The notes beneath the pieces are model-generated. The model searched no databases and had not been told where the DNA came from. It worked only from the letters and a program-made list of their open reading frames with translations. Positions 46,322-54,013 of a stretch of DNA of 64,000 nt are shown in pieces. The stretch comes from Collinsella aerofaciens (lineage in GTDB: Bacteria > Actinomycetota > Coriobacteriia > Coriobacteriales > Coriobacteriaceae). How positions within the stretch are numbered: the first letter of the stretch is position 1; each line of letters opens with the position of its first letter. Both the position numbers and the translations under genes were made by a program. The stretch spans positions 62,001-126,000 of the forward strand of contig CAJMHW010000001.1 in the NCBI GenBank assembly GCA_905213325.1, read 5' to 3'.

Positions 46322-46360
46322 AATGCATGAATATGCAAAAGATTTGCGTATAAATGCATC
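46322..46360 (+). promoter_or_regulatory. Two ARG-box-like operators upstream of argC
   Basis: AATGCATGAATATGCAAA (46322-46339) and TTTGCGTATAAATGCATC (46343-46360) are tandem, each a TGCAT-ATGCA palindrome (the second with one mismatch), 3 nt apart. They fit the ArgR/AhrC box of Gram-positive bacteria, and the second overlaps a probable -10 (TATAAA at 46349-46354). Repression of the arginine genes by ArgR is inferred; argR is not in the window. Confidence 0.6.
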
Positions 46361-46444
46361 TTTTGGTGCTAAAGTTTCAACCCACTTCATAACGACCACT
46401 GCGAAATGCGCATCGGTGCATAAATCGCAGACAAGGAGTCTGAT

Positions 46445-47515
46445 ATGTCTTTGAAGGTTGGAATCGTCGGTGCGGCAGGATATGCCGGTGCCGAGCTCAT
46501 TCGCCTCGTACTCGGCCATCCCGAGCTTGAACTTGTCGCCATCACGTCCAATGCCGATGCCGGCCAGCCGCTGTCCGTGGTGTATCCGAGTTTCGCCGGC
46601 GTGAGCGATCTTGTCTTCACGACGCACGATGCTCCCGAGCTTACATCCTGCGACGCTGTCTTTTTGGCCGTGCCGCACACCGCCGCCATGGCACAGGTGC
46701 CCGCACTGCTTGCCGCAGGCGTTTCCTGCTTCGACTTGTCTGCCGATTACCGCCTGAGCGATCCGGCCGTGTTCGAGACATGGTATGCCGCCGAGCACAC
46801 GAGCCCCGAGCTGCTCAAGACCCGCGCTTTCGGCCTGCCCGAGCTGTTCTGTCGGGACTTGGAGACCGCCGCATCCGATTATGCTGGCGGCAAGTCCGTG
46901 CTGGTTGCCTGCGCCGGTTGCTACCCCACCGCAACGAGTCTTGCTGCCGCGCCTGCCGTGCGCGCGGGGTGGGTGGCCGAGAACGGCCCCGTAATCGTCG
47001 ATGCCATTAGCGGCGTGACGGGTGCTGGTAAGTCCTGTAACGCCCGCACTCATTTTTGCAGCGCGGACGAGAACCTGGAGGCCTATGGCGTGGGTAAGCA
47101 TCGTCATACGCCCGAGATCGAGCAGATTCTTGGCCTGGCCGACCGCATCGTCTTTACCCCGCATCTGGCACCGCTCAAGCGCGGTCTGCTCTCCACGGTG
47201 ACGTTGCCGCTCGCACCGCAGGCTCTCGACACACTGACCCTTGAGGACGTCGTCGACTATTACAAGCAGTTCTACGCCGGTCGTACTTTTGTGCGCGTGC
47301 TCGATGCCGGCCAGCAGCCCAAGACGGACTCGGTCGTCGGCACCAATGCCGCCCAGATTGGCCTTGCGCTCAACAAGCGCGCAGGCGTGCTGGTGGCGAC
47401 AGGTGCAATCGACAATCTGTGCAAGGGTGCTGCGGGCCAGGCGGTCCAGTGTGCCAATATCATCTTTGGATTTGATGAGCGACGAGGCTTGCCCACAGTG
47501 GCGTGCCCGGTGTAG
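46445..47515 (+). CDS. argC: N-acetyl-gamma-glutamyl-phosphate reductase
   Basis: 356 residues. Rossmann loop VGIVGAAGYAGAELIRLV (4-21), the active-site Cys in ACAGCYPTATSL (about 155-166), and HRHTPEIEQ plus FTPHLAPLKRGLLSTV. Reduces N-acetylglutamyl phosphate with NADPH in ornithine synthesis. First gene of argCJBD; an untranslated 135-bp gap separates it from argJ. Start ATG after caaggagtc. Confidence 0.96.
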   Translation: MSLKVGIVGAAGYAGAELIRLVLGHPELELVAITSNADAGQPLSVVYPSFAGVSDLVFTTHDAPELTSCDAVFLAVPHTAAMAQVPALLAAGVSCFDLSADYRLSDPAVFETWYAAEHTSPELLKTRAFGLPELFCRDLETAASDYAGGKSVLVACAGCYPTATSLAAAPAVRAGWVAENGPVIVDAISGVTGAGKSCNARTHFCSADENLEAYGVGKHRHTPEIEQILGLADRIVFTPHLAPLKRGLLSTVTLPLAPQALDTLTLEDVVDYYKQFYAGRTFVRVLDAGQQPKTDSVVGTNAAQIGLALNKRAGVLVATGAIDNLCKGAAGQAVQCANIIFGFDERRGLPTVACPV

Positions 47516-47650
47516 CACATTCGATTGTTAACGATTTGGTAGTCGGGTATCGAGTTGGGCGCCACTTTTAAGCTGGTCTAGTAGTTGCGACCGGTATGGC
47601 GTGCCAGCCGATGCCCGCTTTTTTATTTGATATAAGGAGTCGTAGGGACG

Positions 47651-48919
47651 ATGAATATAGAGCAGCTCGATATCAAGATTCGCGCCGTCGAGGGCGGCGT
47701 TACGGCAGCGGCCGGCTTTAAGGCCGCGGGTATTCATGCAGGTTTTCGCAAGAATCCCGAGCGCTTGGATTACGCGCTCGTCGTGCCCGATAAACCCTGT
47801 CCCGGCGCCGGTGTGTTTACGACCAACCGCTTTTGCGCAGCGCCCGTGCAGGTGAGCCGCGCCAATCTGGGCGGTGCCGATAAGGGCTATGGCATCATCG
47901 CCGGTGTCTCGGTCAACTCCGGTAACGCCAACGCGGCCACCGGTGAGACGGGCCTTGCCTGCGCGCGCGAGACGTGCAACATCGCCTCGCAGGTCATCGG
48001 CTGTGAGCCCCAGCAGATCCTGGTTGCCTCCACGGGTGTGATTGGACAGATTCTGCCGATCGACACGTTTGAGACAGCCGTTCCGTCTGCATACGAGGCA
48101 CTCTCTGCCCATGGCGGTGCCGCTGCAGCTCGTGCCATCATGACGACCGATACCCACTCCAAGGAGTATGCCGTTCGCTACCGCAGTGAGGCTGCGAGCC
48201 ATGCGGGCAACGCTTATACGGTGGGCGGCATGTGCAAGGGCTCGGGCATGATTATGCCCAATATGGCCACCATGATCGCGGTCATTACTACCGATGCCCC
48301 CGTCGAGCCGGCGGCGCTCCACGCCCTGTTGCTCTCGACCGTTAAGCAGACCTTCAATAAGGTGACGGTCGATTCCGATACCTCGACCAACGACACCTGT
48401 ATCATGCTTGCTTCTGGCGCTGCTGCCGCAGATGCCGAGCCTATTGTCGAGGGCTCTGACGCCTTCGACGAGCTGGCCTTTGCCGTGCATGAGGTGTGCG
48501 AGAGCCTGGCGCGCAACATCGCGGCCGATGGCGAGGGTGCTTCGAAGCTCGTGACGGTTAACGTTACCGGTGCCGCCAACGACGAGGAAGCCGATATCGC
48601 TGCCCGTGCCGTCGCCAACTCGCCACTCGTCAAGACCTGCATCGCTGGCCACGACTGCAACTGGGGCCGCGTTGCCATGGCGCTTGGCAAGTGCGGCGTG
48701 AAGTTTAATCAGGAAGACGTTTCCATCGACATGATGGGCATGCCGGTCTGCCGCGATGGCCTGACCGTTCCCTTTGACGAGGACGAGGCTCTGCGACGTT
48801 TTGAGGCGCCCGAGATCGTGATCTCGGCTGACCTGGGTGCAGGCGACGCGGCGACGACCGTGTGGACCTGCGACCTTACGCACGAGTACATCTCCATCAA
48901 CGGTGACTACCGTTCCTAG
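47651..48919 (+). CDS. argJ: Bifunctional glutamate N-acetyltransferase / amino-acid acetyltransferase
   Basis: 422 residues, normal ArgJ length. VTAAAGFKAAGIHAGFRK, GVFTTNRFCAAPVQVSR and the self-cleavage site KGSGMIMPNMATMIAVITTDA, where the Thr of the ATM motif becomes the nucleophile. The C-terminal end THEYISINGDYRS is typical. Moves acetyl from N-acetylornithine to glutamate, giving a cyclic pathway. Ribosome site ataaggag. Confidence 0.96.
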   Translation: MNIEQLDIKIRAVEGGVTAAAGFKAAGIHAGFRKNPERLDYALVVPDKPCPGAGVFTTNRFCAAPVQVSRANLGGADKGYGIIAGVSVNSGNANAATGETGLACARETCNIASQVIGCEPQQILVASTGVIGQILPIDTFETAVPSAYEALSAHGGAAAARAIMTTDTHSKEYAVRYRSEAASHAGNAYTVGGMCKGSGMIMPNMATMIAVITTDAPVEPAALHALLLSTVKQTFNKVTVDSDTSTNDTCIMLASGAAAADAEPIVEGSDAFDELAFAVHEVCESLARNIAADGEGASKLVTVNVTGAANDEEADIAARAVANSPLVKTCIAGHDCNWGRVAMALGKCGVKFNQEDVSIDMMGMPVCRDGLTVPFDEDEALRRFEAPEIVISADLGAGDAATTVWTCDLTHEYISINGDYRS

Positions 48920-49000
48920 ATTCCAGGCACGCTGCGCATCTTGCCGCGATTGCGGACAGCGGAGCACGGCGCGATAACGAAACGAAAGACGAGGCAGATT

Positions 49001-49981
49001 ATGAAATTCGCACGCGATTGTCGTTCGAGCGAATCCAACGAAGCAACCGCGCAGCTGCTGTTCGAAGCACTGCCGTGGATTAAAAACCTGACCGGCAAGA
49101 CGGTCGTTATCAAGTATGGCGGAGCCGCCATGGTCGATGAGCAACTGCGCCGCGACGTGATGAGCGACATCGTTTTGCTCAAGATCATCGGCATGCGCCC
49201 CGTCATCGTGCATGGCGGCGGCAAGGCCATCAACGAGGCGCTGAGCCATTACGATATTCCCGTCGAGTTTAAGAACGGTCAGCGCGTGACCACGCCGGCG
49301 ACTATGGATATCGTGCGCGAGGTGCTGGGCGGCAAGGTTAACCAGGAGCTGGTCGCTGCCATCAACCACCACGGTAATTTGGCCGTAGGCGTGTCGGGCA
49401 GTGATGCCGGCACGCTCATCGCCGAGCCGCTCGACCCCGAGCTCGGTCGCGTGGGCAAAGTGACGCACGTCAACACCGACTATATCGAGCGCTTGCTCGA
49501 TAGCGAGTACATTCCCGTTATCGCTACCGTCGCGGCGGGGGAGGACGGCGGATTCTTCAACATCAATGCCGATACCGCTGCTGGTGCCGTTGCGGCGGCG
49601 CTTCATGCGCATAAGGCGATCTTTTTGACCGACGTCGATGGCCTGTACAAGGACTTTAGCGATAAGGATTCGCTTATCTCTAACCTAACGCTCGACGAGG
49701 TTAACGAGATGCTCTACGGCGGGGAGGTCGATAAGGGCATGATTCCCAAGCTGCGTGCGGCCGTCGATGCGCTTGCCGGCGGCGTATTTCGTGCCCACAT
49801 CATTAACGGTACCACGCCGCATTCTCTGCTCCTGGAGCTGCTGACCGATGCCGGCGTCGGTACCGTGATCCATTCCACCGAGACGGCCTACGAGTTCGAT
49901 ACGCACCCGCACCCGCTTTCGACCTTTGCAGCGCGCCTGACCGAGAACCTCGACGAGGTCGAGAAGCTTCAAACGGTCTAG
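49001..49981 (+). CDS. argB: Acetylglutamate kinase
   Basis: 326 residues from ATG 49001 (gaggcag upstream; the frame opens at 48941). KTVVIKYGGAAMVDE, VIVHGGGKAINEAL, NINADTAAGAVAAALHAHKAIFLTDVDGLY and GGEVDKGMIPKLRAAVDAL are amino-acid-kinase motifs of ArgB. An N-terminal helix precedes the kinase core, as in arginine-sensitive hexameric forms. Phosphorylates N-acetylglutamate. 68 nt upstream of argD. Confidence 0.96.
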   Translation: MKFARDCRSSESNEATAQLLFEALPWIKNLTGKTVVIKYGGAAMVDEQLRRDVMSDIVLLKIIGMRPVIVHGGGKAINEALSHYDIPVEFKNGQRVTTPATMDIVREVLGGKVNQELVAAINHHGNLAVGVSGSDAGTLIAEPLDPELGRVGKVTHVNTDYIERLLDSEYIPVIATVAAGEDGGFFNINADTAAGAVAAALHAHKAIFLTDVDGLYKDFSDKDSLISNLTLDEVNEMLYGGEVDKGMIPKLRAAVDALAGGVFRAHIINGTTPHSLLLELLTDAGVGTVIHSTETAYEFDTHPHPLSTFAARLTENLDEVEKLQTV

Positions 49982-50049
49982 CCGGCTCGAAATTGCTACG
50001 CCATTACGCCCAAACTCCGCGCTACCTGGCGCTTAACGAAAGGTATCTC

Positions 50050-51333
50050 ATGTCACTTGCAGCACAACAATCACTCGAGTCCCACTACGTCATGCACACC
50101 TTTGGCCGCTCGCCGGTCGAGTTTGTCGAAGGCCGCGGCATGAAGCTCACCGGCGACGATGGCCGTGAGTATCTTGACTTTCTTGCTGGTATCGGTGTGT
50201 GCAGCCTTGGCCACGGCAACCCGGCAGTGCTGTCGGCGCTCGAGGCGCAGACCAAAAAGCTCATGCATGTCTCCAATTACTTCTACATCGAGCAGCGTGG
50301 CCAGGTCGCGGCGCTGCTGTCCAAACTCGCTAACGACGATACGGACGGTGCGCGCGTGCTTGCCGACGCGATTGCCGCCGGCGACGAGACCACAGCGGCG
50401 GCACTTGGCGCTCCGGCTGCGGGCGAGCAGGTGTGGGAGACGTTCTTTGCCAATTCCGGTGCCGAGGCCAACGAGGGCTCGATGAAGCTCGCGCGTCTGT
50501 ACGCCAAGCGTGCCGGCAACGGTGGCAACACCATCGTGTGCATGCGCGGCGGCTTTCACGGTCGTACGCTCGAGACCATTGCCGCGACCATGCAGGATTG
50601 GCTGCAGGACAGTTTCCGCCCGCTGCCGGGTGGCTTTGTGGCCTGTACGCCCAACGATGTGGATGAGCTGCGTGCAATCTTTAAGCAGTTGGGCAGTGAA
50701 ATCTGTGCTGTGATGCTCGAGCCGATCCAGGGCGAGAGCGGTGTGCATCCCATGACCGAGGAGTTTATGGCTGCGGCGCGCGACTTGGCGCACGAGGTGG
50801 GTGCCGTGCTTATCGCCGACGAGGTCCAGTGCGGAATCTTTCGCACGGGTAAGCCGTTTGCGTTCCAGACCTATGGCGTGGAGCCCGACATTATGAGCCT
50901 TGCCAAGGGCATTGCCGACGGCGTGCCCATGGGTGCCGTGGTGGCAAAGAAGGAAATCGCCGACGTCTTTAAGCCCGGCGATCATGGTTCGACCTTCGGC
51001 GGTAGCTGCTTGGCCATCGCGGCGTGTGCCGCGACGCTCTCCGTGCTTGTGCGCGGCGATTATGCCGAGCATGCTGCCAAGGTGGGCGCCTATATGGAGG
51101 CAAAACTTGCCAAGCTGTCGCACGTGACCGAGGTACGTGGCCGTGGCTTGATGCTCGGCTGCGATCTGGATGATGCTGCGGGTGATGCACACGACGTTGT
51201 GGCCCGTGCGTTGGGGGCTGGTGCCGTGATCAACGCTACGGGCGCTCATACGCTGCGCTTTCTTCCGCCGCTCGTGTGCGAGGAAGCCGACGTGGACAGT
51301 TTGGTCGAGATTCTGTCGGACGTTTTGGGCTAA
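50050..51333 (+). CDS. argD: Acetylornithine aminotransferase
   Basis: 427 residues from ATG 50050 (GAAAGG upstream). Class-III PLP aminotransferase: FLAGIGVCSLGHGNP, FFANSGAEANEGSMKLAR, FHGRTLETIAATMQ, LIADEVQCGIFRTG and the PLP-lysine in MSLAKGIADGVPMGA. A segment of about 25 residues rich in Ala/Asp/Glu (DDTDGARVLADAIAAGDETT, near 95-125) is inserted before FFANSGAE compared with common ArgD proteins. Makes N-acetylornithine from the semialdehyde. Last arg gene seen; argF is not adjacent. Confidence 0.94.
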   Translation: MSLAAQQSLESHYVMHTFGRSPVEFVEGRGMKLTGDDGREYLDFLAGIGVCSLGHGNPAVLSALEAQTKKLMHVSNYFYIEQRGQVAALLSKLANDDTDGARVLADAIAAGDETTAAALGAPAAGEQVWETFFANSGAEANEGSMKLARLYAKRAGNGGNTIVCMRGGFHGRTLETIAATMQDWLQDSFRPLPGGFVACTPNDVDELRAIFKQLGSEICAVMLEPIQGESGVHPMTEEFMAAARDLAHEVGAVLIADEVQCGIFRTGKPFAFQTYGVEPDIMSLAKGIADGVPMGAVVAKKEIADVFKPGDHGSTFGGSCLAIAACAATLSVLVRGDYAEHAAKVGAYMEAKLAKLSHVTEVRGRGLMLGCDLDDAAGDAHDVVARALGAGAVINATGAHTLRFLPPLVCEEADVDSLVEILSDVLG

Positions 51334-51417
51334 CGCAGCGCAATACCTCAATTTGGACCGGGTTCCGGACTGCGGGCGTGTCCTATGTGGCATGATTCAG
51401 CGGTCTGGAGCCCGTTT

Positions 51418-51449
51418 TGCCTTAGATTCGCTAAGGCAGGGAGACCTGC
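51418..51449 (+). terminator. Two adjacent small hairpins after argD
   Basis: TGCCTTAG/CTAAGGCA (51418-51425, 51431-51438) and GCAGG/CCTGC (51436-51449) overlap and are mutually exclusive. Neither has a strong U-tract, so termination is only suggested. The gap 51334-51758 contains no supported gene; its middle (about 51590-51660) is clearly AT-richer. Confidence 0.35.
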
Positions 51450-51577
51450 TGGTCAAATAACATCAAATATGAGTAGTGTTACCGATTTGGTAGCAGCAAT
51501 TTTGGACTAATAAGGCCAGATGGCAAGTCGAAATGGCGATGAATGCACGATTTTGATCCAACTGTTAGTCCTAATAA

Positions 51578-51595
51578 TGGACATATGCTGCGTAA
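51578..51595. repeat. Dispersed 18-bp motif, copy 2
   Basis: TGGACATATGCTGCGTAA, one mismatch from the copy at 19874-19891. Intergenic in both places. Confidence 0.55.
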
Positions 51596-51684
51596 CTTAA
51601 GCAAATACTATCTTTTTATATGTTGCAAACAAAGTAGCAGTATTCATTTTTGCCATTATTTGGCCACGGCCTTTGTGACAGACG

Positions 51685-51720
51685 TGCTGGCGGGTTCGAA
51701 TCCCATGCACCGGGCGCAAG
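51685..51720 (+). other. Possible tRNA 3' remnant
   Basis: GCGGGTTCGAATCCCATGCA resembles a tRNA T-arm and 3' acceptor, but no matching 5' half, D-arm or closing acceptor strand is found upstream. It sits beside an intact tRNA-Val. It could be an old attachment site or a decayed tRNA gene. Confidence 0.35.
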
Positions 51721-51723
51721 CAA

Positions 51724-51749
51724 AAACGGTCCCCTTGCGAGGACCGTTT
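51724..51749 (-). terminator. Terminator after tRNA-Val
   Basis: Stem AAACGGTCC/GGACCGTTT (51724-51732, 51741-51749), followed on the minus strand by TTTTTG. Confidence 0.8.
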
Positions 51750-51758
51750 CCAATTCAG

Positions 51759-51834
51759 TGGTGGGCGATGAGGGATTCGAACCCCCAGCCTTGTGCGTGT
51801 AAAGCACCTGCGCTAACCGTTGCGCCAATCGCCC
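51759..51834 (-). tRNA. tRNA-Val (anticodon TAC)
   Basis: Minus strand, 76 nt with encoded CCA. Acceptor stem GGGCGAT/ATCGCCC (7 bp), D-arm GCGCAACGGTTAGCGC, anticodon loop TTTACAC with TAC at positions 34-36, and T-arm GGGGGTTCGAATCCCTC. Followed on the minus strand by a terminator. Confidence 0.95.
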
Positions 51835-52021
51835 GTGCGGAGAGAGTATAGCAAAACAATCGCCTCATTCACCTCATATCCATTAAAGGTAACTCGCGCG
51901 TGTCACAGCGGAGCTGATTCAGTTGAGATTGCCTGAACATTCCGCCCCTCTTTACGCCCTCGGGTATACTCAAAAGCTACTGATTCGATTTGATGCCCAG
52001 CAACAGCAGAGGGGATAGTAT

Positions 52022-53902
52022 ATGTGCGGTTTTGTCGGTTTTGTCGGTGGGACGGATAACCAATCCGAGGTGCTCACCAAGATGATGGATCGCATCGTCC
52101 ATCGCGGTCCCGACATGGGCGGTCAGTTTATCGACGGCCGCGTTGCCCTCGGCTTCCGCCGCCTGTCGATCCTCGACCTGACCGAGGCTGGCGCCCAACC
52201 CATGGCCAACGAGGACGGTAGCGTCGTCATTGTCTTCAACGGCGAGATCTACAACTTCCAAGAACTCCGTTCTGAGCTCGAGGCCAAGGGCTACAAGTTC
52301 CACTGCGGCGCCGACACCGAGAGCCTCCTGCACGGCTACGAGGAGTGGGGCGAGGCCGTTCTCGATCGCCTGCGCGGTATGTACGCCTTCGTCATCTGGG
52401 ACAAAAAGAAGAACAAGCTTTTTGGCGCCCGCGACATCTTTGGCATCAAGCCGCTCTACTACTATCCCATGGCCGATGCGGGCGACGGCGCTCCGGGCGT
52501 GCTCTTTGGTTCCGAGATCAAGAGCTTCCTGGACTACCCGCACTTCCACAAGGCGGTCAACAAAAAGGCTCTGCGTCCGTACATGACGCTGCAGTATTCG
52601 GCAACCGAGGAGACCTTCTTCGAGGGTGTCTACAAGCTGCCGCCGGCGCACTACTTTACCGTCGATATCCCGACCGGCAAGATGAACATCGAGCGCTACT
52701 GGGATTGCGATTACTCTGCCGTCGAGAAGCCGTTCGAAGAGTATGTCGATGAGCTGGACGAGGTCGTGCACGAGAGTGTCGAGGCCCATCGCATCGCCGA
52801 CGTCAAGGTCGCGTCGTTCCTCTCCGGCGGCGTCGACTCCAGCTATATTGCCGCTTGCCTCATGCCCGACAAGACCTTCTCGGTGGGCTTTGACTACAAG
52901 AACTTCAACGAGACCAACTACGCCAAGGAGCTTTCCGATAAGCTCGGCGTCGAGAACGTCCGCAAGATGATTACCGCCGACGAGTTCTTCGGTGCGCTCG
53001 AGGACATCCAGTATCACATGGACGAGCCGCAGTCCAACCTGTCTTCTGTGCCGCTGTGGTTCTTGGCCGAGATGGCTCGCAAGGACGTCACCGTCGTGCT
53101 TTCGGGCGAAGGCGCCGACGAACTCTTTGGCGGCTACGCCTACTACGAGGATACGGTCCCGGTGCGCAAGTACAAAAAGATGGTGCCGCTGCCCATCCGT
53201 CGCGCGCTCGGTAACCTGGCGCTGCATATGCCGTACTTCAAGGGACATAACTTCCTGGTCAAGGGTGCCGAGATCCCCGAGAAGTCGTTCCTGGGACAGG
53301 CTCTGGTATGGCCGGAGCGCGAGGTCGACGGCGTGCTCAAGCCCGAGTACAACACCGGCGACGGCGCCTTCGAGCTCGCTGCACCCATCTACGCACGCGT
53401 GAAGGGTCAGCCCGAACTGGTCAAGAAGCAGTACCTGGACATGAACATGTGGCTCCCGGGCGACATTCTGCTCAAGGCTGACAAGATGTGCATGGCGCAC
53501 TCGCTGGAGCTGCGCGTGCCCTTCCTGGACCGCAAAGTCATGGAGTTCGCCGAGCACATTCCCGATCGCTACCGCATCAACGAGAACGGCAACAAGCAGG
53601 TACTCCGCCACGCTGCCAACAAGTCGCTGCCCGATGAGTGGGCCACCCGTCCCAAGGTGGGCTTCCCGGTGCCGATTGTCTACTGGCTGCGCGAGCAAAA
53701 GTGGTACGACTATGTCAAGGAGTACTTCACCGCGCCGTGGGCAAGCGAGTTCTTCAATACCGACGAGCTCATGCACCTGCTCGATCTGCACTTTGCGGGC
53801 AAGGGCGATTTCCAGCGCAAGATCTATACGCCGCTCGTGTTCCTAGTGTGGTACAAGCGCTTCTTTATCGACGAGGACCAGCCCGCTGTTCAGGCTGCCT
53901 AG
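52022..53902 (+). CDS. asnB: Asparagine synthetase (glutamine-hydrolysing)
   Basis: 626 residues. N-terminal MCGFVGFVGG with Cys2 as the glutaminase nucleophile, NGEIYNFQELR, and IHRGPD-like IVHRGPDMGG. Synthetase domain with the P-loop SFLSGGVDSSYIAA (near 265-278) and SGEGADELFGGY. Makes asparagine from aspartate, glutamine and ATP. Start ATG 52022 after agagggg. Single-gene unit with its own terminator. Confidence 0.96.
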   Translation: MCGFVGFVGGTDNQSEVLTKMMDRIVHRGPDMGGQFIDGRVALGFRRLSILDLTEAGAQPMANEDGSVVIVFNGEIYNFQELRSELEAKGYKFHCGADTESLLHGYEEWGEAVLDRLRGMYAFVIWDKKKNKLFGARDIFGIKPLYYYPMADAGDGAPGVLFGSEIKSFLDYPHFHKAVNKKALRPYMTLQYSATEETFFEGVYKLPPAHYFTVDIPTGKMNIERYWDCDYSAVEKPFEEYVDELDEVVHESVEAHRIADVKVASFLSGGVDSSYIAACLMPDKTFSVGFDYKNFNETNYAKELSDKLGVENVRKMITADEFFGALEDIQYHMDEPQSNLSSVPLWFLAEMARKDVTVVLSGEGADELFGGYAYYEDTVPVRKYKKMVPLPIRRALGNLALHMPYFKGHNFLVKGAEIPEKSFLGQALVWPEREVDGVLKPEYNTGDGAFELAAPIYARVKGQPELVKKQYLDMNMWLPGDILLKADKMCMAHSLELRVPFLDRKVMEFAEHIPDRYRINENGNKQVLRHAANKSLPDEWATRPKVGFPVPIVYWLREQKWYDYVKEYFTAPWASEFFNTDELMHLLDLHFAGKGDFQRKIYTPLVFLVWYKRFFIDEDQPAVQAA

Positions 53903-53927
53903 CCTCGGCTTACGAACGCCTGCGCGT

Positions 53928-53953
53928 AACGGCTCCTCCGGGAGCCGTTTTTG
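53928..53953 (+). terminator. Terminator after asnB
   Basis: Stem AACGGCTCC/GGAGCCGTT (53928-53936, 53941-53949), tetraloop TCCG, followed by TTTT. Confidence 0.92.
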
Positions 53954-54013
53954 CGTGGGTGCGTTTCAGTTACTATAAAACCGTCCCTGCCAAATGGCTG
54001 AGAAAGGTGAAAG

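Noticed and set aside
51977..53791. 604-codon minus-strand open frame
   Set aside because: Antisense to asnB, with no recognisable domain.
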